DNA of 64,000 nucleotides from RGIG4034 sp045628945 (GTDB taxonomy: Bacteria; Bacillota; Clostridia; Lachnospirales; Lachnospiraceae): contig JAZQQG010000022.1 in assembly GCA_045628945.1 (NCBI GenBank), positions 1 through 64,000 of the forward strand. The letters are read 5' to 3'. The translations under genes and the position numbers were made by a program. The notes below the pieces were generated by a model. That model had not been told where the DNA came from. It was given only the letters and a program-made list of their open reading frames with translations, and ran no database searches. Below, piece after piece: positions 41,135 through 49,190 of this stretch (its first letter is position 1; every line of letters begins with the position of its first letter).

Positions 41135-43225
41135 ATGTACAAGAGCTATTCCATTGAGATTGGCGGACGCACCTTAAGAGCTGATATCGGCAGAGTATGT
41201 GCACAGGCCAATGGCGCTGCATTAATGCAGTATGGACAGACTACCGTTCTGTCAACCGTTACCGCTTCTGACAAGCCCAGAGACGGTATTGATTTCTTCC
41301 CCTTAAGCGTTGAGTATGAGGAGAAGTTATACGCTGTAGGTAAGGTTCCCGGAGGTTTCAATAAGCGTGAGGGTAAGGCATCTGAGAATGCTGTTCTTAC
41401 CAGCCGTGTTATTGATCGTCCTATGAGACCTCTTTTCCCCAAGGACTATCGTAACGATGTTACGATTGATGCAATGGTTATGAGTGTTGATCCCGCGTGC
41501 CGTCCTGAGTTGACTGCAATGATCGGTTCTGCACTGGTTACCTGCATTTCCGATATTCCTTTTGACGGTCCCTGTGCAATGACTCAGATCGGTATGATCG
41601 ACGGTGAGTTCGTTGTGAATCCTTCCCAGGAGCAGTGGAAGAAGGGAGATCTGAAGTTAACCGTAGCTTCTACCTTAGAGAAGGTTATTATGATCGAGGC
41701 CGGTGCTAACGAGATTCCCGAGGAAAAGATGATCGAAGCAATCTATATGGCACACGAGATCAACCAGAAGATTAACCGCTGGATTCTTGATATCGTTGCT
41801 GAGGTTGGTAAGCAGAAGCATACCTACGAAAGCTGTGCAATTCCTGCGGAGTTATTCGAGGCTATGAAGGCGGTTGTATCTCCTGAAGAGATGGAGACTG
41901 CAGTATTCACTGATGAGAAGCAGGTTCGCGAGGCGAATATCAAGGAAGTTACCGCTAAGTTAGAGGCAGCTTTCGCAGATAAGGAAGATTGGCTGGCTAT
42001 TCTTGGCGAAGCAATCTATCAGTATGAGAAGAAGACGGTACGTAAGATGATTCTGAAGGATCATAAGCGTCCCGATGGTCGTGAAATCACCCAGATTCGT
42101 CCTCTTGCAGCTGAGGTAGACATCGTTCCTCGTGTTCACGGTTCTGCAATGTTCACCCGTGGACAGACTCAGATCTGTGACATCACTACTCTGGCACCTC
42201 TTTCCGAGGCACAGAAGGTTGATGGTCTGGATGAGAATGTTACTTCCAAGAGATATATGCATCACTACAATTTCCCTGCATATTCTGTAGGTGAGACCAA
42301 GGTTAGCCGTGGACCCGGACGTCGTGAGATCGGTCACGGTGCATTGGCTGAGCGTGCATTACTTCCTGTTCTTCCTTCTGAGGAAGAGTTCCCTTACACC
42401 ATTCGTTGTGTATCCGAGACCTTTGAGTCCAACGGTTCCACTTCCATGGGTTCCACCTGTGCTTCCTGTATGTCTCTGATGGCAGCCGGTGTTCCCATTA
42501 AGAGAATGGTAGCAGGTATTTCCTGTGGTCTGGTTACCGGTGAGACCGACGACGATTTCGTTCTCCTTACTGATATTCAGGGTCTGGAAGACTTCTTTGG
42601 CGATATGGACTTCAAGGTAACCGGTACTACCGAAGGTATTACCGCAATCCAGATGGATATTAAGATTCATGGTCTGACCCGTCCCATCGTAGAGGGTGCT
42701 ATCGCAAGATGTCGTGAAGCTCGTATGTTCATTATGGACACCTGTATGAAGCCTGCAATCGCAGAGCCTCGTGCAACGGTTAACGAGTTCGCACCCAAGA
42801 TTGTTCAGATTAAGATCGATCCTGAGAAGATTGGTGAAGTTGTTGGTCAGCGTGGTAAGACCATCAACGCCATCATCGATCAGTGCGGCGTTAAGATTGA
42901 TATTACTGATGACGGCGCTGTTAGCGTATGCGGTACCGACGCAGCCGGCATGGATAAGGCAATCGAGATGATTAAGACCATCGTTACCGATTTCGAGGAA
43001 GGCCAGATCTTCAAGGGTAAGGTCGTATCCATTAAGGAATTCGGTGCATTCATCGAGTTCGCTCCCGGTAAGGAAGGTATGGTTCATATTTCCAAGATTG
43101 CGAAGGAAAGAATCAACCATGTTGAGGATGTTCTGACCTTAGGCGATATGGTTACTGTTGTATGTCTCGGAAAAGACAAGATGGGAAGAATCAGCTTCTC
43201 CATGAAGGACGTTCCTCAGCAGTAA
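41135..43225 (+). CDS. pnp: Polynucleotide phosphorylase
   Basis: The 696-residue 3'-5' phosphorolytic exoribonuclease has two RNase PH domains separated by a helical domain, then KH (about 555-620, with IGEVVGQRGKTINAI) and S1 (about 625-693, with GKVVSIKEFGAFIEF). The second PH core has the catalytic GSSTMGS-like stretch SNGSTSMGSTCA. ATG 41135 (MYKSYSIEIGGR) is used because AAAGGAG precedes it; the longer frame from 41114 lies in the leader. The codon bias is strong, with GGT, CGT and GTT preferred, which suggests high expression. Confidence 0.97.
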   Translation: MYKSYSIEIGGRTLRADIGRVCAQANGAALMQYGQTTVLSTVTASDKPRDGIDFFPLSVEYEEKLYAVGKVPGGFNKREGKASENAVLTSRVIDRPMRPLFPKDYRNDVTIDAMVMSVDPACRPELTAMIGSALVTCISDIPFDGPCAMTQIGMIDGEFVVNPSQEQWKKGDLKLTVASTLEKVIMIEAGANEIPEEKMIEAIYMAHEINQKINRWILDIVAEVGKQKHTYESCAIPAELFEAMKAVVSPEEMETAVFTDEKQVREANIKEVTAKLEAAFADKEDWLAILGEAIYQYEKKTVRKMILKDHKRPDGREITQIRPLAAEVDIVPRVHGSAMFTRGQTQICDITTLAPLSEAQKVDGLDENVTSKRYMHHYNFPAYSVGETKVSRGPGRREIGHGALAERALLPVLPSEEEFPYTIRCVSETFESNGSTSMGSTCASCMSLMAAGVPIKRMVAGISCGLVTGETDDDFVLLTDIQGLEDFFGDMDFKVTGTTEGITAIQMDIKIHGLTRPIVEGAIARCREARMFIMDTCMKPAIAEPRATVNEFAPKIVQIKIDPEKIGEVVGQRGKTINAIIDQCGVKIDITDDGAVSVCGTDAAGMDKAIEMIKTIVTDFEEGQIFKGKVVSIKEFGAFIEFAPGKEGMVHISKIAKERINHVEDVLTLGDMVTVVCLGKDKMGRISFSMKDVPQQ

Positions 43226-43276
43226 AAATACCTGTGGTTGCAATCGTTTGATTGCGGCGATAAAAAAAGAAAAAGG

Positions 43277-43307
43277 AAGAGCTTCGGCATATGCCGAAGC
43301 TCTTTTT
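43277..43307 (+). terminator. Terminator of pnp
   Basis: AAGAGCTTCGGC (43277-43288) and GCCGAAGCTCTT (43293-43304) form a perfect 12-bp stem, followed by T to 43307. A preceding A run makes it potentially bidirectional. The 237 bases from here to the next gene are AT-rich and contain no supported gene. Confidence 0.93.
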
Positions 43308-43371
43308 GTCTTTGCGAAGAACATATAATAAAACAAAATATGGAATTCTTGCTTTTTCTTGGCATGAAATG

Positions 43372-43380
43372 TGTTATACT
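43372..43380 (+). promoter_or_regulatory. Extended -10 promoter candidate for the Rpn-type gene
   Basis: TGT precedes TATACT (43375-43380), an extended -10 element without a clear -35. It would give a leader of about 158 bases, which is T-rich and has no evident structure. Confidence 0.45.
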
Positions 43381-43544
43381 AATCTTAAGCAGATTTCTTA
43401 ATTCTTATCTAAATACCTTTTTTTCTATTATCTATTCAATTCTGAAATTCCTGCTTACATTCACAACTTATTTTCATTACGTTTGGGCAGGGAGAGGGAT
43501 AGAGTATTGATGTTCCTTTTAGTTTCCCTGCGGAAAGGAGCATT

Positions 43545-44399
43545 ATGAGAAACATGGAATTCAAGCGCTATGAGGACTTGACATTCACAGACGATTACCT
43601 GTTTGGCAAAATCATGCAGAACAGGGAACTTTGCAAGGAGGTACTGGAGTGTCTGCTACAACATCCGATTGGAGAACTTCGAACACCGGAGAGCCAGAGA
43701 GAATTTCGGTGCTTTGCGGATGGGAAGCCCATTCGCCTCGATATCTATACGCAGGATGACACGGCCGTCTACGATGCCGAGATGCAGAACTTAAACCACC
43801 AAACCTTGGAGGAATTAGACCTTCCCAAGCGTTCTCGTTTCTATCAGGCCTGCATGGATACAGACTTTTTGGAAAAAGGGGTATCTTATCGACGACTTCC
43901 GGAGAGCCAGATTATATTCATATGCACCTTTGACCCTTTTGGAGGGAATCTTCCGATATATTCTCTTTGCACGAAATGCATAGAAGATGATACAATAAAA
44001 GTAGAAGATGGATTGAAGAGGTATTTTTTTAACTGTACCTATGAGGGGACGAATCTGGCGCCGGAGCTTAGAGATTTCTATAGATTCCTGCAGACCGGAG
44101 AGAGTGGGAACACTGCGCTAACAAGGAGATTAAGTCACGAGGTCAGTCAGGCAAGGCGCAACGAGGAGTGGAGGAGTGATTACATGAAGGAACGATTGCA
44201 TGATTATGATATGAGAGAAGAAGGCCGGGCGATTGGCCGAGAGGAAGGGATTGAAATTGGTCGGGCAGAGTCGGCTGACCGAATTCATGAACTGGAATGT
44301 GAACAGACCACTTCGAATACGCGTATTCAGGAACTGGAAGCGTTACTTGTTAAAAACCATATCGAGATTCCGGAACGGAAGCACAAGGCAGAAGAATAA
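43545..44399 (+). CDS. Rpn family PD-(D/E)XK nuclease / transposase-like protein
   Basis: The 284-residue protein opens YEDLTFTDDYLFGKIMQNRELCKEVLE, typical of the Rpn/PDDEXK_2 group (often annotated as putative transposase). The nuclease core is visible as IRLDIYTQDDTAVYDAEMQ, giving D...D-x-E-x-Q, followed by RSRFYQACMD. The C terminus has the usual charged tail with REEGRAIGREEGIEIG. Relatives promote recombination or act as DNA endonucleases, some with toxin-like roles. There are no terminal inverted repeats around it, so it is not a complete element. Terminators on both sides make it a separate unit. The ribosome site is AAAGGAG. Confidence 0.88.
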   Translation: MRNMEFKRYEDLTFTDDYLFGKIMQNRELCKEVLECLLQHPIGELRTPESQREFRCFADGKPIRLDIYTQDDTAVYDAEMQNLNHQTLEELDLPKRSRFYQACMDTDFLEKGVSYRRLPESQIIFICTFDPFGGNLPIYSLCTKCIEDDTIKVEDGLKRYFFNCTYEGTNLAPELRDFYRFLQTGESGNTALTRRLSHEVSQARRNEEWRSDYMKERLHDYDMREEGRAIGREEGIEIGRAESADRIHELECEQTTSNTRIQELEALLVKNHIEIPERKHKAEE

Positions 44400-44431
44400 T
44401 AAAATCCGAGCAAATTATGAAGGACACAGAG

Positions 44432-44464
44432 GGAATGCGTAACTGTTTACGTGTTCCTTTTTTT
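44432..44464 (+). terminator. Terminator of the Rpn-type gene
   Basis: GGAATGCGTAA (44432-44442) pairs with TTACGTGTTCC (44447-44457) with two wobble pairs, followed by seven T. Confidence 0.8.
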
Positions 44465-44506
44465 ATGGTTTATGGAGAATACACTATTGTTTTTTGAAAA
44501 TATGAG

Positions 44507-44512
44507 TATAAT
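44507..44512 (+). promoter_or_regulatory. Possible -10 for the membrane HD-GYP gene
   Basis: A perfect TATAAT lies 36 bases before the ATG. The only -35-like sequence (TTGTTT, 44487-44492) is too close at 14 bases, so an activator or alternative spacing may be involved. Confidence 0.35.
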
Positions 44513-44547
44513 AGATGGGGGGATACATTGTAGACAAGAGGTAGAAA

Positions 44548-46242
44548 ATGATAATTGAGAATATAACGCAGGAATCGACAGATGAGATTGTGAATGCGAA
44601 TATTAATTATAGTCTGTGGCGACGCGTGGTTACCAAGACGCAGCTGATTTTAGTGATTTTGGCCTTTTTAACGGAACTGGTCGGTAATATCATGTTGTAC
44701 ATGACCAGGTCCCAGGGGTATGGTCCGGATACCATTGTTGCGAAACTGATTCGGTATCTGCTCATTACCACAGTATTCAATGTGGCGGTATTTGTTGCCG
44801 GGCAGGTGATTGTCGGTAGAGCCAAAAATCTGACAATTCAGAAATACGTGTTAATTATGTCCACCCAGGCAATCTGCATTAATATTAGTTTTTCTCACTA
44901 CCAGTTTGCGGATGTTTTTCTGGTGTTTATTTTACCGATTATCGCGAGTATCGTGTATGAGGACCTCGTGTTGACACGATGGACTTCTTTAGTCGGATTG
45001 CTCGGCTTTGCGGTTTCGGTATGGGAGAGAGCGACAGATCCGCTCTACAACACGGATATCGGACCGGAAGCGGCGATTGCGTTCTCGCTTCTTCTTGGCG
45101 TATATATGTATGCAACCGTCATCATTAATACCCTGAAAAAAAGAAGAGAGAAACTGCGAAAAGCATTGGAGGCAGCACAGAGAACTGCTTATCTGGAGAA
45201 GGTTCAGCAGATGTCTGTACAGGTGTTAGAGGCACTTGCCCGGGCAATCGATGCAAAGGACAGCTATACCAACGGTCATTCCTATCGTGTTGCGGAGTAT
45301 TCCATCCGATTGGGGAAGGAATTGGGATATACCACAGAGGAACTGGAGGAATTGCGCCAAGAGGCTCTTTTGCATGATATCGGTAAGATTAGTGTGCCGG
45401 ATTCGGTTCTGAATAAGCCGGCGAGATTGTCGGATGTGGAATTCAAGGTGATGAAGTTCCATACTACGGCGGGTGCTGACATTCTTCGAAATCTGATGGT
45501 GCTTCCCAATGCCATGTCGGTTGCGGTCGGACATCATGAACGTTTTGACGGAACCGGTTACCCTAACGGTGTGAGCGGTCGTGTGGCACATGATCATGCG
45601 CGAATTGTGGGAATTGCAGATGCCTACGATGCGATGAATTCGGATCGAATCTACCGCAAAGCACTGGATAAGGAGATTATCCGTAAGGAGCTGATTCAAG
45701 GTCGCGGTACGCAGTTTGATCCGGACTATTTGGATGTTTTTTTGCACCTGTTTGACGAAGGAAAGTTAGAACTTGATCAGGAAAAGTATAAGAAGAGTAC
45801 GGATGCGACGGCGGGGCAGAATGTCGTTACCGATAGCCTGATTGAGTTCGTGGACCGTTTGAATACGAGAGAGAAGCGAGGTGGCGCGATGGAGATCGGC
45901 TACTATAGTTTCTCGGATATCTTTGAATTCATGAAACAACTGAAGGAAAGATATAAGCACAGTCTTGAGTTGGTTATGATTACGACCAAGCCTGTGGAGG
46001 GAGAGAAGTTTGAGGACGAAGAGGTCGCATCGGTTGCCGGCGCAATGGAGATGGCGATTAAAAAGAATATCCGCGCGGTGGATATCTATTCCCGTTGCAA
46101 CTATTTCCAGCATCTGGCAGTGCTTAACAATGCAGGTGCAAATAATATTGATATGATTATTCAGCGAATCATTCTGGATTTCTATAAGTTCTGTGATACC
46201 AAGAAGTTTGAGGTAACCTACGAGGTTAGCATAGACAACTAG
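44548..46242 (+). CDS. Membrane HD-GYP domain protein with degenerate GGDEF-like tail
   Basis: The 564-residue protein has about six membrane helices (residues 28-195), a short coiled linker, and an HD-GYP domain (about 220-400). H276-D277 lie in LLHDIGK and G337-Y338-P339 in HHERFDGTGYP, so c-di-GMP phosphodiesterase activity is predicted. A C-terminal extension of about 150 residues ends in a helix-strand pattern where YSRCNYFQHLAVL (about 513-525) aligns by eye with the SRYGGDEFAVLL region of diguanylate cyclases, but GGDEF is replaced. That part may be a sensor or dimerisation relic. The ribosome site is AGAGGTAG. It is convergent with the lipoprotein gene. Confidence 0.88.
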   Translation: MIIENITQESTDEIVNANINYSLWRRVVTKTQLILVILAFLTELVGNIMLYMTRSQGYGPDTIVAKLIRYLLITTVFNVAVFVAGQVIVGRAKNLTIQKYVLIMSTQAICINISFSHYQFADVFLVFILPIIASIVYEDLVLTRWTSLVGLLGFAVSVWERATDPLYNTDIGPEAAIAFSLLLGVYMYATVIINTLKKRREKLRKALEAAQRTAYLEKVQQMSVQVLEALARAIDAKDSYTNGHSYRVAEYSIRLGKELGYTTEELEELRQEALLHDIGKISVPDSVLNKPARLSDVEFKVMKFHTTAGADILRNLMVLPNAMSVAVGHHERFDGTGYPNGVSGRVAHDHARIVGIADAYDAMNSDRIYRKALDKEIIRKELIQGRGTQFDPDYLDVFLHLFDEGKLELDQEKYKKSTDATAGQNVVTDSLIEFVDRLNTREKRGGAMEIGYYSFSDIFEFMKQLKERYKHSLELVMITTKPVEGEKFEDEEVASVAGAMEMAIKKNIRAVDIYSRCNYFQHLAVLNNAGANNIDMIIQRIILDFYKFCDTKKFEVTYEVSIDN

Positions 46243-46257
46243 TAAGGAATAGAGAGA

Positions 46258-46292
46258 TGGCGTGGTGACTAGAGGTCATCACGCCAATTTTT
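46258..46292 (+). terminator. Terminator of the membrane HD-GYP gene
   Basis: TGGCGTGGTGAC (46258-46269) and GTCATCACGCCA (46275-46286) form a 12-bp stem with one wobble, followed by TTTTT. The hairpin overlaps the final codons of the convergent lipoprotein gene, whose stop codon lies at the loop edge. Confidence 0.85.
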
Positions 46293-47792
46293 GTTGTCGG
46301 GGCGGTTATCATCATTGGGGCGTCCCCCGGCATCGGGTCGCCCTCCGTCATCGGGATAAGTATTGCCATTGGGAGGATTGCCGTCCGAGGGGCGATTGTC
46401 TTTGTCGGGGCGTCCGCCCGGACCGCCACCGGGGCCGAAGCCGCTGATACCCAGGGTGTACAGAGAGGAATCCGGCGTGAAGCTTAGTAGCAGCGTGTTG
46501 TCGGCTTCTAAGGTATAGGTCGCTCCGGTTACGAGGGCGGGTGAGGTAATCAGAGCACAATTGTATTGCTTGGTGGAATCAAAGGTAAGGAGGATGTTAC
46601 CGGATTCCTCTTTTACAGTGAAGGTACCGGTGGCCCTCGTATCGAAGCCGATCAGGGCAACACATTGGGAAGAAGTAGAACTAGTGAAGTTTTCCGCCAT
46701 GCCGGACGAACCCAGTGCGAGGATGGTTCCACCATGGAAGGTTGCACTTCGCTCATAATCAATAGCGGAATTCCCGTTGTCGGAGGGGCCGCTTATGTAG
46801 AGGGTTCCTCCGTTCATGGTAAAGGTGTTGTTGGAGTCGACGCCGTCCCCTTTGGCGTCAATGGTAATGGTTCCACCGTTTATTTCAAGGGAATCTTTCG
46901 TCGCATTGATTCCGTCATCGGAGGCGACGATGGAGAGAATTCCGTCATAAATGTAAATGCTGCCACCTTCCAACCCTTCATTGCAATGTACGATGTTGAT
47001 GCTTCCGCTTTTCAGAATCAGGTTACTTTCGGCGTGAATCCCATCCTTGTTACAGTCAATCGTAACGGTGGAATCCGCAATCCAAACAGAACCTTTGTCC
47101 TGATCGTCGCTGTTTGAGGTTTTGATTCCGGTGGTTCCGGCTGTGAGGGAAAGGGTGGCATTCGAGAGTACGACGCTGTCTTTTCCTTTTAGGGCAACGT
47201 TGGCAGAGTCAATGTTTAGCTTTGCATCCACGATCACCACATCGTCTTTTCCATAGATGCCGTGATGATTTGTGGCGTGAAGAATCAGGGTGCCGCTTCC
47301 GTTAACCGTCAGATCATCCTTGCTGTAAATGACCGCGTTTGGGGTATCCTCACCGCTGATATCATAGATGGTATCCGTGAGGGTAGAAGTGGTACCCTCC
47401 GGAAGATGAAGGATACACTTTTTCGCATTCTTGACGTAGATGGCGGGAGAGGCATTGGTAAGATTTAGTTGGTCCAAAATCAGAATGATTTTGTCTTCGC
47501 TGTCCACAGTAATCATGAAATCGGTTGCAACTCCGGTCAGACGGTAGGTGCCGCCTTCGGTGAGCGTGATTCCCGACTCCTCCGAATCGGTCACATCGAT
47601 TGTGATCGCATCTTCTTCGGAAACGGACTCGGATAAGTCCCCTTTCTTAATTGTAATGTCTGTGGGAGATTGGTTATCTGTCTGTCCGGTCACGGTGGGA
47701 TTGGTGGTGTCGGTTTGCTTGTCGGAACCGCACGCAACAATCAGGAATAATAGTAATACCGGTAAAAAAGAATAAAGGATATATTTTTTCAT
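46269..47792 (-). CDS. Carbohydrate-binding lipoprotein, Cthe_2159 type
   Basis: The 507-residue protein has a lipoprotein signal (MKKYILYSF, hydrophobic core, LIVAC with C21 as the lipid-modified Cys). A Thr/Ser/Asp linker follows, then a right-handed beta-helix domain (about 60-420) with repeated GIxxKxDVVI/xGDGVDSN-type rungs. The start SGITLTEGGTYRLTGVATDFMITVDS fits the Cthe_2159 carbohydrate-binding family (cellulose/pectin-type glycans). The last 60 residues are a Gly/Pro/Asp/Asn/Arg-rich tail. It would sit on the outer face of the membrane and bind plant or host polysaccharide. ATG at 47792 is chosen for AGGAGG and the signal; the longer frame adds 27 unsupported residues. Confidence 0.87.
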   Translation of the reverse strand: MKKYILYSFLPVLLLFLIVACGSDKQTDTTNPTVTGQTDNQSPTDITIKKGDLSESVSEEDAITIDVTDSEESGITLTEGGTYRLTGVATDFMITVDSEDKIILILDQLNLTNASPAIYVKNAKKCILHLPEGTTSTLTDTIYDISGEDTPNAVIYSKDDLTVNGSGTLILHATNHHGIYGKDDVVIVDAKLNIDSANVALKGKDSVVLSNATLSLTAGTTGIKTSNSDDQDKGSVWIADSTVTIDCNKDGIHAESNLILKSGSINIVHCNEGLEGGSIYIYDGILSIVASDDGINATKDSLEINGGTITIDAKGDGVDSNNTFTMNGGTLYISGPSDNGNSAIDYERSATFHGGTILALGSSGMAENFTSSTSSQCVALIGFDTRATGTFTVKEESGNILLTFDSTKQYNCALITSPALVTGATYTLEADNTLLLSFTPDSSLYTLGISGFGPGGGPGGRPDKDNRPSDGNPPNGNTYPDDGGRPDAGGRPNDDNRPDNKNWRDDL

Positions 47793-47814
47793 AAGCGCCT
47801 CCTGGAATGGGGAT

Positions 47815-47820
47815 AGAATA
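47815..47820 (-). promoter_or_regulatory. -10 element of the lipoprotein gene
   Basis: On the minus strand TATTCT (47820-47815) lies 9 bases after the last TTCAC repeat. There is no consensus -35; the repeats occupy that position, as in activator-dependent promoters. Confidence 0.5.
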
Positions 47821-47830
47821 CCAACGAATC

Positions 47831-47857
47831 GTGAAGAAAGTGTGAAGTTCGCGTGAA
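47831..47857 (-). promoter_or_regulatory. Triple direct repeat, OmpR/PhoB-type operator candidate
   Basis: On the minus strand TTCAC occurs three times at exact 11-base spacing (plus-strand GTGAA at 47831, 47842 and 47853). Two or three half-sites per DNA turn just upstream of a -10 is the usual arrangement for winged-helix response regulators. Confidence 0.55.
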
Positions 47858-47890
47858 GAAATATTGAATTCAACCCTGTGTGCCTTATGC

Positions 47891-47919
47891 TTGAAAAAAA
47901 GGACCTGAATTGCTATAAT
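47891..47919 (+). promoter_or_regulatory. Promoter of deoB-prfC
   Basis: TTGAAA (47891-47896), a 17-base spacer and TATAAT (47914-47919) preceded by TGC (extended -10). This is one of the best promoter matches in the window, with a predicted start near 47926. Confidence 0.8.
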
Positions 47920-47984
47920 TAAAATATTATTTCTATGCCCATTTTTCGGTGGATGAATGGAATTCGAAACAGGAGGGGAAGCCT

Positions 47985-49172
47985 ATGAAAAGAGTATTTC
48001 TAATTGTTCTGGACAGCTTTGGAATCGGCGAGGAACCGGACGCGAAAGCCTTTGGCGATTATGATGTGAATACGCTTCGTTCCTGTGCTACGAGTTCTTT
48101 TTTTCACATTCCCAATCTTCAAAAACTTGGGCTTCTGAATATTGACGGTGTGCAGGAGGCACTTGCCGGGTTTCCCGGAGTGAATCCGGAGGCGGTGAAA
48201 CCGGTAGAAGAGCCGGAGGCGTCTGTTGCCAGAATGCGGGAACGTTCCGCCGGGAAGGATACGACCATCGGACACTGGGAGATTGCCGGTATGGTGTCGG
48301 AAAGACCCCTGCCGACTTATCCGGATGGCTTTCCGGAAGAGGTCCTTCAGAAATTCTCGGAGGCAACCGGTCGGGGCGTGTTGTGTAACAAACCTTATTC
48401 CGGAACCGTGGTGATTGAGGAATTCGGTAAGGAACATATGGAGACCGGCAAGTTAATCGTCTATACCTCGGCAGACAGTGTATTTCAGATTGCGGCGCAT
48501 GAGGAGATTGTTCCGGTTGAGACCTTGTACGAATACTGCAAGATTGCACGGGAGATTCTGGTGGGAGAACATGGTGTGGGCCGTGTGATTGCCCGCCCCT
48601 TTGTGGGAGAACCGGGATCCTTTGTGAGAACACCGAAGCGTCATGATTTTTCTCTTTTACCACCGAAGGATACCATGCTGGATGTGCTGAAAGCAGCCGG
48701 CAAGGATGTAATTGCAGTTGGGAAAATCAAGGATATCTTCGCCGGGAAGGGCATTACGGAGTTTACCTATACCTCCGGCAATGCGGAAGGCATGGATAAG
48801 ACCATGGAGTATCTGAAGAAGGATTTTGAAGGCTTATGTTTTATTAACCTTGTGGATTACGATATGCTCTACGGTCATCGGAGAGATATCGACGGTTATG
48901 CGAAAGCCCTGGCGGAATTTGACAGACGGCTTCCGGAGATGTTATCCCTGCTTCGTAAGGAGGATATGCTCTGTATTACCGCAGATCACGGATGTGATCC
49001 TGCCTATACGAAAACGACGGATCATACGAGGGAGTATGTGCCGTTTTTAATGATTGATAAGAAGAATTCGCCTGTGAATTACGGCACGCGTTCGACGTTT
49101 GCCGATATTGCGGCGACGATTATGAAGGAGCTTGGCATCGACAAAACCCTGGATGGCAGCCCGCTTCGATAG
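47985..49172 (+). CDS. deoB: Phosphopentomutase
   Basis: The 395-residue alkaline phosphatase-superfamily enzyme interconverts ribose (or deoxyribose) 1- and 5-phosphate in nucleoside salvage. Metal-binding motifs are LDSFGIGEEPDA at the N terminus and ITADHGCDP plus TDHTREYVP near the C terminus; GKDTTIGHWE holds the catalytic Thr. ATG 47985 follows AGGAGGGG; the frame from 47949 is not supported. It pairs functionally with the adenosine deaminase in nucleoside use but is 40 kb away. prfC starts 18 bases downstream. Confidence 0.96.
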   Translation: MKRVFLIVLDSFGIGEEPDAKAFGDYDVNTLRSCATSSFFHIPNLQKLGLLNIDGVQEALAGFPGVNPEAVKPVEEPEASVARMRERSAGKDTTIGHWEIAGMVSERPLPTYPDGFPEEVLQKFSEATGRGVLCNKPYSGTVVIEEFGKEHMETGKLIVYTSADSVFQIAAHEEIVPVETLYEYCKIAREILVGEHGVGRVIARPFVGEPGSFVRTPKRHDFSLLPPKDTMLDVLKAAGKDVIAVGKIKDIFAGKGITEFTYTSGNAEGMDKTMEYLKKDFEGLCFINLVDYDMLYGHRRDIDGYAKALAEFDRRLPEMLSLLRKEDMLCITADHGCDPAYTKTTDHTREYVPFLMIDKKNSPVNYGTRSTFADIAATIMKELGIDKTLDGSPLR

Positions 49173-49190
49173 ATTTGGAGGAGTATTGTT

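Noticed and set aside
43238..43510. Open frame of 90 codons after pnp
   Set aside because: It spans the pnp terminator hairpin, has no ribosome site and an implausible composition.
43545..44399. Complete insertion sequence around the Rpn-type gene
   Set aside because: No terminal inverted repeats or target-site duplications could be seen, and the protein is a nuclease of the Rpn group, not a DDE transposase.
46566..47117. Open frame of 183 codons on the plus strand
   Set aside because: It is antisense to the lipoprotein's beta-helix repeats, has no ribosome site and shows no domain.
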